From the NCBI RefSeq assembly GCF_900114735.1, contig NZ_FOUA01000001.1, positions 384,278-448,277 of the forward strand: a stretch of 64,000 nt of DNA, read 5' to 3'. Each line of letters opens with the position of its first letter. Positions within the stretch are counted from its first letter, which is position 1. The notes beneath the pieces were generated by a model. It was not told the DNA's origin and ran no database searches. It saw only the letters and a program-made list of their open reading frames with translations. The stretch comes from Halopseudomonas bauzanensis. GTDB lineage: Bacteria; Pseudomonadota; Gammaproteobacteria; Pseudomonadales; Pseudomonadaceae. Positions 56,417 through 64,000 of this stretch are shown piece after piece. Made by a program: the position numbers and the translations under genes.

Positions 56417-56998
56417 ATGCCTTTCGAATTGCCCGCACTTCCCTATGAAAAGACCGCCCTCCAGCCGCACATCTCCGCCGAGACCCTGGAATATCATCAC
56501 GACAAGCATCACAACACCTATGTGGTCAACCTGAACAACCTGATCGCCGGTACCGACTACGAAGGCAAGAGCCTGGAAGATATCATCAAGACCTCCTCTG
56601 GCGGCCTGTTCAACAACGCCGCCCAGGTCTGGAACCACACCTTCTACTGGAACTGCCTGAGCCCCAATGGCGGCGGCGAGCCCACCGGCGAACTGGCCGA
56701 CGCAATCAACAAGGCATTCGGTTCCTTCGAAGCGTTCAAGGACGAGTTCAGCAAGGTCTCCATCGGCACTTTCGGTTCCGGTTGGGGCTGGCTGGTGAAG
56801 AAAGCAGACGGTTCCCTGGCCCTGGCCAGCACCATCGGCGCCGGCAACCCGATCACCTCCGGTGACACCCCGCTGCTGACCTGTGACGTCTGGGAACATG
56901 CCTACTACATCGACTACCGCAACGCGCGTCCGAAGTACGTTGAGGCGTTCTGGAATCTGGTCAACTGGGACTTCGTCGCGAAGAACCTCGCTGCCTGA
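56417..56998 (+). CDS. sodB: Superoxide dismutase [Fe]
   Basis: 193 residues. [10 protein letters not shown] start; metal ligands in E-Y-H-H-D-K-H-H (His27), W-N-H-T-F-Y-W (His near 74) and [11 protein letters not shown] (Asp and His near 157-161). F-G-S-G-W-G-W-L with Gln-equivalent placement and A-A-Q-V-W-N-H indicate the iron type. Cytoplasmic. A TATGAT at 56300-56305 may be its -10. A strong hairpin terminator follows. Confidence 0.96.
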   Translation: MPFELPALPYEKTALQPHISAETLEYHHDKHHNTYVVNLNNLIAGTDYEGKSLEDIIKTSSGGLFNNAAQVWNHTFYWNCLSPNGGGEPTGELADAINKAFGSFEAFKDEFSKVSIGTFGSGWGWLVKKADGSLALASTIGAGNPITSGDTPLLTCDVWEHAYYIDYRNARPKYVEAFWNLVNWDFVAKNLAA

Positions 56999-57019
56999 AG
57001 CCCGGCCTGACTGATGTGA

Positions 57020-57047
57020 AACACCCCGCCTTGAGCGGGGTGTTTTG
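57020..57047 (+). terminator. sodB terminator
   Basis: AACACCCCGC (57020-57029) pairs with GCGGGGTGTT (57035-57044), 5-base loop, followed by TTGTTC. Confidence 0.9.
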
Positions 57048-57112
57048 TTCTCAGCAGTTGCACCGCATCAGTTACGGATGCATGATGCGGAAAACAATGA
57101 AAAGGACGACAT

Positions 57113-59164
57113 GTGTTGAAAGTGAGCCGCCGACACAGTCTTTCAATCAAGCTTTTGAAGCTGGTGTTGATGTGGGCACTGTTGGCAGGAATGCTGCTCA
57201 GCATGGGGCAAATCCTGTTCGACCTGCGCATCGAACGAGAGGCAATCAATCGGGACGCCAAGCAGATCCTGGCCATGTTCCACGACCCGGCGAGCCAGGC
57301 GATATTCAGCCTGGACAAGGAAATGGCCACCCAGGTGATCGAAGGCTTGTTCGCCAACGAGGCCGTCCATTTCGCTGCCATCGGTCATCCAGATGAACCG
57401 CCATTGGCCAGTCGCAAACGGCCACTGAGCACCCCCCCTTATCGTTTCATCACTGATCTGCTGTTCGGCGTCGAGCAGAGTTTCAGCATTCCGCTACGGG
57501 GGCGGGCACCTTATAACGAATATTATGGCGAGCTGCGCCTGACTCTGGAGACTGCACCCTACGGTCAGAAATTCCTGCGCTACTCACTGATCATTCTCAT
57601 CTCCGGGGTATTGCGCGCCCTCGCCATGGCCGGTGCACTGTACCTTGTCTATCACGTGCTGCTGACCCGGCCATTGGCACGCATCATCGACTACATCGCC
57701 CATATCAATCCCGAGCAGCCGGGAAAAATGATGATTCCCATGCTGCCAGGTCAGGAGCGCAACGAACTGGGGCTCTGGATCACCAAGATCAACGAGCTGC
57801 TGCACTCCATCGAACGCAACCGCAACCAGCGCTATGAGGCCGAAGCCAACATGCAACACATGGCCCGGCATGACCAGTTGACCGGGCTGCCAAACCGCAG
57901 CCTGCTGTTGGAGCAACTGGCGCGCATTCTTGCCGAGGCCCGACGCCGCCAGCATGGCGTCGCGGTACTCTGTTGCGGGCTGGATGACTTCAAGGAGGTC
58001 AATGACAGGTTCGGCTATCAGACCGGCGACAGCGTACTGGTAGCTGTCGCTGAGCGACTGCACGCCCACAGCGGGCGCCTGATCAGTATTGCCCGGCTGG
58101 GCGGTGATCAGTTCGCACTGGTTGTCGGCGCTGTGGACGAGCCCTATGAAGTGGCTGAACTGGCGCAGCAGATCCTCGATGAACTGGGCCTGCCCTTCCC
58201 CGTCAACAACAGCCAGGTGGCGATCCAGGCCACCATCGGCATCACCCTGTTCCCCGACGACGGTCTGGATGCAGGCAAGCTGCTGCAGAAGGCCGAGCAG
58301 ACGATGATGCTGGCCAAGACCCGCTCGCGTAACCGGTATCAGTTCTACATCGCGAGCGTGGACAGCGAGATGCGTGACCGTCGCGAGCTGGCCGCAGACC
58401 TGCGCAATGCCTTGCTGCGCAATGAACTCCATCTGGTATACCAGCCGCAGGTCAGCCTGACCGACCACCGTGTGGTCGGCGTCGAAGCCCTGGTACGCTG
58501 GCATCACCCGGAACGCGGACTGGTGCCGCCAGACCTGTTCATACCGCTGGCCGAACAGAGCGGAGCGATCATTGCCATCGGCGAATGGGTGCTGGATCAG
58601 GCGTGCCGACAGTTGCGAGACTGGCACGAGGCCGGCAGAACGCATTTGCGCATGTCGGTCAACTTGTCGACCGTCCAGCTGCACCACCCCGACCTGCCGG
58701 AGATGGTGACCCAGGTGCTGCAACGCTACGGACTGCCACGCGCCAACCTGGAGTTGGAAGTCACCGAAACCGGGCTGATGGAGGATATTCACGCCGCCGC
58801 CCGGCACCTGAACGAGCTCAAGAGCATCGGTGTACAGATTGCCCTGGATGACTTCGGTACTGGCTATTCTTCCCTGAATTACCTGCGGCGGCTGCCGCTG
58901 GACAAGATCAAGATTGACAAGAGCTTCACCGGCGACCTGCTCACCGCCCCCGACGACCAGACTATCGTGCGAGTTATCATCCAGCTCGGCCGCAACCTCG
59001 GAATGCGGGTGATCGCCGAGGGCGTGGAGTCAGCCGGACAACAAGACTACCTGAGTGCCGAAGGCTGCGATGTCGGCCAAGGCTACTTCTATAGTCGACC
59101 GCTGACCGCGACCGCCCTCATCGAGTGGCTGGACGGTTATGAACGGGAGCACTACCGGGGCTGA
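57113..59164 (+). CDS. bifA: Cyclic di-GMP phosphodiesterase BifA
   Basis: 683 residues. N-terminal transmembrane helix, periplasmic region (~35-155), second helix (~157-185), HAMP-like linker, then a degenerate GGDEF domain (G-G-D-Q-F, near residue 330) and an intact EAL domain (V-E-A-L-V-R-W near 458, [13 protein letters not shown] near 580, K-I-D-K-S-F). The GGDQF signature and the position next to sodB and argO identify BifA, which lowers cyclic di-GMP and favours motility over biofilm. The start is GTG with AAGGA six bases upstream. Confidence 0.92.
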   Translation: MLKVSRRHSLSIKLLKLVLMWALLAGMLLSMGQILFDLRIEREAINRDAKQILAMFHDPASQAIFSLDKEMATQVIEGLFANEAVHFAAIGHPDEPPLASRKRPLSTPPYRFITDLLFGVEQSFSIPLRGRAPYNEYYGELRLTLETAPYGQKFLRYSLIILISGVLRALAMAGALYLVYHVLLTRPLARIIDYIAHINPEQPGKMMIPMLPGQERNELGLWITKINELLHSIERNRNQRYEAEANMQHMARHDQLTGLPNRSLLLEQLARILAEARRRQHGVAVLCCGLDDFKEVNDRFGYQTGDSVLVAVAERLHAHSGRLISIARLGGDQFALVVGAVDEPYEVAELAQQILDELGLPFPVNNSQVAIQATIGITLFPDDGLDAGKLLQKAEQTMMLAKTRSRNRYQFYIASVDSEMRDRRELAADLRNALLRNELHLVYQPQVSLTDHRVVGVEALVRWHHPERGLVPPDLFIPLAEQSGAIIAIGEWVLDQACRQLRDWHEAGRTHLRMSVNLSTVQLHHPDLPEMVTQVLQRYGLPRANLELEVTETGLMEDIHAAARHLNELKSIGVQIALDDFGTGYSSLNYLRRLPLDKIKIDKSFTGDLLTAPDDQTIVRVIIQLGRNLGMRVIAEGVESAGQQDYLSAEGCDVGQGYFYSRPLTATALIEWLDGYEREHYRG

Positions 59165-59176
59165 AACAGCGGCCGC

Positions 59177-60103
59177 CTATTGCAGCAGGGCCAGCCAAAG
59201 CCAGCCGGCCAACCCACCAGCAAGCAACATGCCGGCCAGGCTCCAGCCCGACTGACGGCGCAACCGGCGGCTGAGGTCTTCTTCATGGTGATCAGACAGT
59301 AGAAAGGGCAAGTTCTTGTGCGGCGGCTTGACCAGCATGTGCACGGCTGGCGCCTCACCCGCACGGCGGATTTGCTGCTGCGCCTCCCGGGCTGCCGCGG
59401 CGCGCACCCGCTCCCATTCAGCCGGATCAAGCTGGCCATCAGCATTGCGATCAAACCGGGCCAACAGGGTTGGATAGTCCGCCTTCCAGCTGCTGATGAT
59501 CTGTCGTGCAACTGACTGCGCATCCGTCGCCTCGCGCCCACCGCCGCGGCTTTCAAACCAGCCCAGGGCATAGAGCGGATCGCCTTCCTGCAACCATTCT
59601 TCGGTATAGCGATAGCGGCGAGCAAGCAAGGCGCCCAGTACGCCAGTCTGTACCACGTTACCCAACGGCCAGCGTCGATTGCCTTCCCAGCGCCGACGCT
59701 GACGAGGATGAACCTCCGCGGCCGCAGGCTGGATCCAACAGCTGCCGGTTTCATCCCGCAACAGGATAGGTCGGTCGGAGCTGCCCCGCTCGACAGTACG
59801 CCACTCCGTATTTCGGCCCCGACGTTGCAGCTCTTCGACGGTGAAGCGATACCACAGACACGGGCGACCAGCCAGTGGTGACAACAAGGGCGCATACCCA
59901 CCCGCTTCTACCTGCCCGACCAGCTCGACCAGGCCCTGGGCCGCAGAGCGGATTTTCGAGGTCGGCGTATCCTCGACCCAGCGCGCCCGGCGCAGACGGC
60001 TGAACATACGATAGAGCAGCCACAGTGCCAGCACCGAGCTGAGGCCGGTGAACACCGCGTGTGCGCCCCGGGAAATGAGAAAAATGCCGTACAGGTCGAT
60101 CAT
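59177..60103 (-). CDS. GIDE-like membrane protein with EF-hand motif
   Basis: 308 residues: N-terminal helix (~12-32), a middle domain like the GIDE (E3 ubiquitin-ligase-like) family (S-P-L-A-G-R-P-C-L-W-Y-R-F and W-R-T-V-E-R-G), an EF-hand loop D-R-N-A-D-G-Q-L-D-P-A-E-W near 215 with all calcium-ligand positions filled, and a C-terminal helix. It overlaps lemA by 4 bases (ATGA). GIDE-type proteins are often paired with LemA in bacteria. No ligase activity can be claimed. Confidence 0.75.
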   Translation of the reverse strand: MIDLYGIFLISRGAHAVFTGLSSVLALWLLYRMFSRLRRARWVEDTPTSKIRSAAQGLVELVGQVEAGGYAPLLSPLAGRPCLWYRFTVEELQRRGRNTEWRTVERGSSDRPILLRDETGSCWIQPAAAEVHPRQRRRWEGNRRWPLGNVVQTGVLGALLARRYRYTEEWLQEGDPLYALGWFESRGGGREATDAQSVARQIISSWKADYPTLLARFDRNADGQLDPAEWERVRAAAAREAQQQIRRAGEAPAVHMLVKPPHKNLPFLLSDHHEEDLSRRLRRQSGWSLAGMLLAGGLAGWLWLALLQ

Positions 60104-60681
60104 GAAAACAACTGGCGAAGATCCACGTCGGCCTTGTCCGCTTCGGAGAATTGCAACAACTCAGCGGGTCGAAAGGCGAAGAGCCGCGCGATCAACACAT
60201 CCGGGAACTGTTCGATCCGCACGTTATTGATATTCACCGCTGCGTTATACAGTTCACGACGATCGGCAATGCCGCTCTCCAGACCGGAGATACGCTGCTG
60301 CAGATGCTGGAACGAGGAACTGGCCTGCAGCTCTGGGTAACCCTCAGCCAGGGCGAACAATTGGCCCAGGCCGCTGCGCAGGGCCGTTTCCGCCTGGCCC
60401 AGGCGCTTCAGATCGGCTTGATCACGCGCCTGGCTGACCGCGTTGCGCGCGCTGATAACCTTCTCGAGGGTCCCCTGTTCGTATTGCATGTACTGCCGAC
60501 AGGCCTCCACCAGCTTTGGCAGTTCATCATGACGCTGACGCAGCAACACATCGATGTTGGCCCAGGCGCGACTGACCGCGTGCTTGATATTGACCAGTTG
60601 GTTGTACAGGGTGACGGCGTAGATCAACAGAACCACCAGCGCCGCCACAATCAGCAATGTGGGAAGATGACTCCAGTCCAT
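60100..60681 (-). CDS. LemA family protein
   Basis: 193 residues: an N-terminal helix (about 7-27), then the LemA four-helix bundle (Y-N-Q-L-V-N-I-K-H-A-V-S-R-A-W-A-N-I-D-V-L-L-R-Q-R-H-D-E-L-P-K-L-V, and Y-N-A-A-V-N-I-N-N-V-R-I-E-Q-F-P-D). The exact role of LemA is unsettled. It is the first gene of a two-gene operon with the GIDE-like protein. Confidence 0.9.
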   Translation of the reverse strand: MDWSHLPTLLIVAALVVLLIYAVTLYNQLVNIKHAVSRAWANIDVLLRQRHDELPKLVEACRQYMQYEQGTLEKVISARNAVSQARDQADLKRLGQAETALRSGLGQLFALAEGYPELQASSSFQHLQQRISGLESGIADRRELYNAAVNINNVRIEQFPDVLIARLFAFRPAELLQFSEADKADVDLRQLFS

Positions 60682-60795
60682 TCGATACTCTCCTTTTGGT
60701 GCTGTTGAACACAGCCAGAGCTATCTTCGCACAGAATGGGATAGCGGCAACATGAAAAACGCAGGCCCCGGGAACACGCCGTTACAGCGCTGGCC

Positions 60796-60833
60796 AATCT
60801 AAAACGGGAACCCTGAGGTTCCCGTTTTAGATT
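60796..60833. terminator. Strong bidirectional terminator between rpoS and lemA
   Basis: A 17-base arm (60796-60812) is perfectly complementary to 60817-60833 with a 4-base loop; the stem ends in AAAA/TTTT tracts on both sides. It lies after the rpoS stop on the minus strand. Confidence 0.9.
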
Positions 60834-60863
60834 GCTGTTGAGTGCCCTGGGCGAGCCGGGGAG

Positions 60864-61841
60864 TCACTGAAACAGTGATTCTCCGGACAGTCCATGCTGC
60901 TCGAAGATGTCACGCAGGCGCTTGAGCGCTTCGACCTGAATCTGCCGCACCCGCTCACGAGTCAGACCGATTTCCCGGCCTACCTCTTCCAGCGTGCTGC
61001 TTTCGTGACCGCGCAGACCGAAACGTCGGGTGACCACCTCGCGCTGCTTCTCGCTCAGCTCGGACAGCCACATGTCGATACTGGCGTTGAGGTCATCGTC
61101 CTGCAGTTGCTCACAGGGATCCTGCGCCATGTCATCGGCCAGGGTATCGAGCAGGGTCTTGTCCGAGTCCGGCCCCAGAGAAACATCGATCGATGCTACC
61201 CGCTCGTTCAGCCCGAGCATGCGCTTGACGTCCTCGACCGGGCGGTCGAGCAACTGGGCGATTTCTTCCGGGGTCGGCTCATGATCGAGTTTCTGCGTCA
61301 ACTCACGGGCCGCACGCAGATAGATGTTCAGCTCTTTTACCACATGGATCGGCAGACGAATCGTGCGAGTCTGGTTCATGATGGCCCGCTCGATAGTCTG
61401 GCGAATCCACCATGTGGCGTAAGTCGAAAAGCGGAAACCCCGTTCGGGATCAAACTTCTCCACCGCCCGGATCAGGCCGAGGTTGCCCTCTTCGATGAGA
61501 TCCAGCAGGGTCAGCCCGCGATTGACGTAGCGACGGGCGATCTTGACCACCAGCCGCAGGTTGCTCTCGATCATCCGCTTGCGACCGGCTTCGTCGCCCT
61601 TCAGTGCCAGCCGCGCGAAATAGACCTCTTCCTCGGGAGTAAGAAGCGGTGAGAAGCCGATTTCATTGAGATACATCTGAGTGGCATCAAGCTGCCGAGT
61701 GAATTCAAACGCATTTTCACGCTTGTGATTGCGAGGAGTTGCCACCCGAACGCGATCCGGTTCGTCCGCGGTCTCGGGTTCGTCCGGCCTGATCTGATCT
61801 ACCAGTTCAAGATCCTCAGGCACATTATTATTAACAGCCAT
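60864..61841 (-). CDS. rpoS: RNA polymerase sigma factor RpoS
   Basis: About 325 residues, sigma70 family group 2. Region 1.2/2 ([29 protein letters not shown]), the -10 binding helix ([16 protein letters not shown]), region 3, and region 4 H-T-H ([19 protein letters not shown]) are all complete. It directs stationary-phase and stress genes. The second ATG (61841) has GGGG seven bases upstream; the ATG at 61847 would overlap that site. It follows nlpD. Confidence 0.95.
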   Translation of the reverse strand: MAVNNNVPEDLELVDQIRPDEPETADEPDRVRVATPRNHKRENAFEFTRQLDATQMYLNEIGFSPLLTPEEEVYFARLALKGDEAGRKRMIESNLRLVVKIARRYVNRGLTLLDLIEEGNLGLIRAVEKFDPERGFRFSTYATWWIRQTIERAIMNQTRTIRLPIHVVKELNIYLRAARELTQKLDHEPTPEEIAQLLDRPVEDVKRMLGLNERVASIDVSLGPDSDKTLLDTLADDMAQDPCEQLQDDDLNASIDMWLSELSEKQREVVTRRFGLRGHESSTLEEVGREIGLTRERVRQIQVEALKRLRDIFEQHGLSGESLFQ

Positions 61842-61923
61842 TTGCATGCCCCATCTTCAGTCGAAACACGATCGGATGCACAAAGGCAATCCGGTGCGTG
61901 TCAGCCTCCGCTGACTATCGCCG

Positions 61924-61950
61924 GGATTGGCACCCCCGCTTCGCCAATCC
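61924..61950 (-). promoter_or_regulatory. Hairpin in the rpoS leader
   Basis: GGATTGGC (61924-61931) and GCCAATCC (61943-61950) are perfectly complementary around an 11-base loop, about 85 bases before the rpoS start. It may shape the rpoS mRNA leader. Tentative. Confidence 0.35.
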
Positions 61951-62014
61951 AGTGCTCCCTGCAGTTTGCCTGGAAACTATGACAACATTAAAACTGTTTT
62001 GTCTTGGAGCTAGT

Positions 62015-62848
62015 TCACAGTTTGGGCAAATAACCGAGAGGGTCCACAGGTTGGCCGCGACGTCGAATTTCAAAATGCAGCTTGACCCTGTCGGTACCAC
62101 TGCTCCCCATCTCCGCGATCTTCTGCCCGACCCTGACTTGCTCCCCTTCCTTTACCAGCAAACGGCTGTTATGCGCATAAGCACTGAGGAAATCGTCGTC
62201 ATGCTTGATGATGATCATGTCGCCGTAACCAATCAGCCCCCGCCCCGCATAGACCACCGAACCGTTTGCTGCAGCAAAAACAGGCTGACCCAATTGACCG
62301 GCAATATCAATCCCTTTATTCAAACTCGCGTTCGATTGGAAACGCGCTATTAAAGGGCCCTGGGCCGGCCATTGCCAGCCGGTAAGCGCAGCAGGAGCAG
62401 GTGTGGATGCCGGTTTATTTGTAACAGTTTGTTTCTCTGCACCACTTTTAACCGGGGCAGGCGCCGGTGCGGGGGTTGATCGCACCGGCGGCGAACTGGT
62501 GGGTCGGCTGGCCGCCGGTGGAGTTCGTGTGGGCGCGCGAGCAACAGCGGACGAGCGCGTTTCCAGGCTGATGCGCTGCCCAGGATAAATTGTGAAAGGC
62601 TGTCGCAGGTTGTTGTTGGCGGCCAGGGCTTTCCAGTCCCAGCCATAACGGAAGGCAATCTGATAGAGAGTTTCGCCGCGCTGGACCACATGGGAGCCGG
62701 AAGTCACCTGCTCGGCGCGGGAGCTGCCACGACTGCGGTCATCGACCGGAACACCGCCCGAGGGACCGGCGCAGGCCGACAGCAGCGATGCCAGAAGCAG
62801 GACTGCAGGTAACGCGATGCTGCTATAGCTCCATTGCCTCACGGTCAT
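62015..62848 (-). CDS. nlpD: Cell-wall hydrolase activator NlpD (lipoprotein)
   Basis: About 277 residues. Signal peptide with lipobox L-L-S-A-C, a LysM peptidoglycan-binding domain (H-V-V-Q-R-G-E-T-L-Y-Q-I-A near residue 45), a Pro/Thr/Ala-rich linker, and a degenerate LytM/M23 domain: N-K-G-I-D-I-A replaces the metal-binding H-x-x-x-D, and K-L-H-F-E lacks the first His of H-x-H. This is the known non-enzymatic NlpD form that activates the amidase AmiC. Start M-T-V-R-Q-W is chosen for the signal peptide. Confidence 0.92.
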   Translation of the reverse strand: MTVRQWSYSSIALPAVLLLASLLSACAGPSGGVPVDDRSRGSSRAEQVTSGSHVVQRGETLYQIAFRYGWDWKALAANNNLRQPFTIYPGQRISLETRSSAVARAPTRTPPAASRPTSSPPVRSTPAPAPAPVKSGAEKQTVTNKPASTPAPAALTGWQWPAQGPLIARFQSNASLNKGIDIAGQLGQPVFAAANGSVVYAGRGLIGYGDMIIIKHDDDFLSAYAHNSRLLVKEGEQVRVGQKIAEMGSSGTDRVKLHFEIRRRGQPVDPLGYLPKL

Positions 62849-62867
62849 CCCCCCAGCCAATCGGCGT

Positions 62868-63806
62868 TCAATCCCGGCGCATCCGCTGGCCAATCCATTC
62901 AAGGCCCAGCACCACCACAACGGCCGCCAGCATCAGCGCCAGTCCGCCCAACCAGTGAGACGGTGCGCCAGTCAGTGATTCGTAGCTGCCCGGCAGCAGA
63001 TTGGTCTGCTGCATGGGTTCCATCGCGCCCTGGCTGTTCTCACGCCAGGTCAGCGTCTGCTTCCACGGCCAGACCTTGTTCAATGACCCTATCATCAGCC
63101 CCGTCAACAGCGCCAGGGTAGCGTTCCTGGCATGCTGGAGCAGCCAGGACAGTAATCGCGAAAAACTCAGAATGCCGACCAGGCAACCGCAGATGAAAAT
63201 CGTCAGCAGAGCCACATCGAAGGATTTGATCGCTCCGAGCACTGTCGTGTACAGGCCCAGCAGCAACAGGATGAAACTCCCCGAAATACCGGGCAGGATC
63301 ATCGCGCAGATGGCAATGGCGCCAGCCAGAAAGATCATCAGGGGGTTGACCGGCCACTGCAACGGCACCGCCACGGTAATCACGTAGGCAAAAGCAGCCC
63401 CTGTAAACAGCATCAGGATGACGCCGATGCTCCAGCGATGGATCTCCCGACCGACCAGCCACACGGAGACGAGAATGAGGCCGAAGAAGAACGACCAGAT
63501 CAGTTCCGGATGTTCTGCCAGGAGATAGCTGATCAGATTCGCCAGGGTGGCAATACTGGTAGCAACGCCGGCCAGCAGCGCTACCAGAAAGTTGCCATCG
63601 ATGGATCGCCAGGTTTCCCTGACCCTTCCACGCAGCAGCCACAGCAGCTTGTTCGGTGTGCAGGAGCCTATAGCGGCCAGCAGGCGGTCATAGATACCGG
63701 TGATGAAAGCGATGGTGCCGCCAGACACGCCGGGGACAACATCCGCAGCCCCCATGGCCATGCCCTTGAAAAAAACCAGAAGGTACTCCGAGAAAAAACG
63801 ATTCAA
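62868..63806 (-). CDS. DUF368/PopT-type polyprenyl-phosphate transporter
   Basis: 312 residues with about nine hydrophobic helices. The DUF368 signatures [16 protein letters not shown] near residue 20 and the related [17 protein letters not shown] near 160 form an internal repeat. The family recycles undecaprenyl phosphate across the membrane for cell-wall synthesis. It overlaps pcm by 4 bases and ends 20 bases before nlpD, giving an envelope-linked operon that leads to rpoS. Confidence 0.88.
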   Translation of the reverse strand: MNRFFSEYLLVFFKGMAMGAADVVPGVSGGTIAFITGIYDRLLAAIGSCTPNKLLWLLRGRVRETWRSIDGNFLVALLAGVATSIATLANLISYLLAEHPELIWSFFFGLILVSVWLVGREIHRWSIGVILMLFTGAAFAYVITVAVPLQWPVNPLMIFLAGAIAICAMILPGISGSFILLLLGLYTTVLGAIKSFDVALLTIFICGCLVGILSFSRLLSWLLQHARNATLALLTGLMIGSLNKVWPWKQTLTWRENSQGAMEPMQQTNLLPGSYESLTGAPSHWLGGLALMLAAVVVVLGLEWIGQRMRRD

Positions 63807-64000
63807 AAGCTGATAGCTCCTGCCAGCAGTGGGACAAAACGTACAGGTTCGACCTGCCGGCGGATGAATTGATCCCCTTCCCGGGTCACCAGGGTGAGAA
63901 ATTGTTCATGCTCGCCCACCGGAATCACCATTCGGCCACCCTCGGCCAGTTGTCCAAGCAGTTCGGTAGGCACTTCGGCAGGCGCCGCAGTCACCAGAAT
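63803..64000 (-). CDS. pcm: Protein-L-isoaspartate O-methyltransferase, C-terminal part
   Basis: The frame is open to the window edge, so the N-terminus lies beyond it. The visible 65 residues, with [27 protein letters not shown] and V-R-F-V-P-L-L, match the Pcm C-terminus. The enzyme methylates damaged aspartyl residues for repair. Position before nlpD-rpoS agrees with the usual surE-pcm-nlpD-rpoS order. Confidence 0.9.
   Translation of the reverse strand: MLVTAAPAEVPTELLGQLAEGGRMVIPVGEHEQFLTLVTREGDQFIRRQVEPVRFVPLLAGAISF

Noticed and set aside
60682-60863. Small RNA such as rsmZ after rpoS
   Set aside because: rsmZ follows rpoS in some pseudomonads, but the repeated GGA loops expected for it are not seen; only a strong terminator is present.

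Overview
This looks like a chromosomal segment of a denitrifying pseudomonad (Pseudomonadaceae, Pseudomonas sensu lato; a P. stutzeri-like or Halopseudomonas-like lineage is my guess). The grounds are an MvaT-type H-NS protein, NirS/NorCB denitrification with NirQ, NorD, NorE and NorF, Entner-Doudoroff genes, the pcm-(DUF368)-nlpD-rpoS block, and neighbourhoods that recall the P. aeruginosa order sbcB-mvaT-purU, olsB-olsA and argP-argO-sodB-bifA. Composition is GC-rich and nearly uniform. Coding density is high. I see no rRNA, CRISPR array, prophage or insertion-sequence transposase.

Layout. 1-8.2 kb: end of a Sel1-repeat protein, a membrane GGDEF/EAL protein, a luciferase-like oxidoreductase, a CYP152-type P450, tRNA-Gly(CCC), an orphan hypothetical gene and rlhA. 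8.3-14 kb: a lipoprotein hydrolase, then a nitric-oxide response group of norR, dnrN (divergent, with a sigma54 promoter and NorR-type sites), a CopD-like membrane protein and nnrS. 14-19 kb: ddh (meso-diaminopimelate dehydrogenase) and a two-gene SbcD/SbcC-like nuclease-ATPase pair. 19-32 kb: the anaerobic core, hemN / dnr-ybaN, nirS, nirQ-norC-norB-norD-norE-norF, and ubiU-ubiV-ubiT for O2-independent ubiquinone synthesis. FNR/ANR/DNR-type boxes lie in front of hemN/dnr, nirS and ubiU.

32-41.5 kb: acyl-CoA dehydrogenase, ahpC-ahpF (with an OxyR-like operator beside a perfect FNR-type box), a CBS-domain protein, purU, mvaT, sbcB, a PilZ protein and a universal stress protein. 41.4-48 kb: a 173-bp palindromic repeat element, edd-pgl-eda, pykA and class I fumarase. 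48-57 kb: a diguanylate cyclase, a ClsB-like phospholipase D, an ODP-like metallo-hydrolase, olsB-olsA, acpH, a coiled-coil membrane protein, argP/argO and sodB. 57-64 kb: bifA, a GIDE-like/LemA pair, rpoS, nlpD, a DUF368 lipid-carrier transporter and the end of pcm.

How it fits together. Nitrate/nitrite respiration links NirS and NorCB (enzymes), NirQ/NorD (maturation), HemN (anaerobic heme), UbiUVT (anaerobic quinone), Dnr (NO-sensing activator lacking Fe-S cysteines) and NorR/DnrN/NnrS (NO stress). Notably, no heme d1 biosynthesis genes accompany nirS here. A second theme is cyclic di-GMP: two GGDEF-EAL proteins, one GGDEF protein and one PilZ effector. Several convergent gene ends carry hairpin-forming repeats instead of plain terminators.
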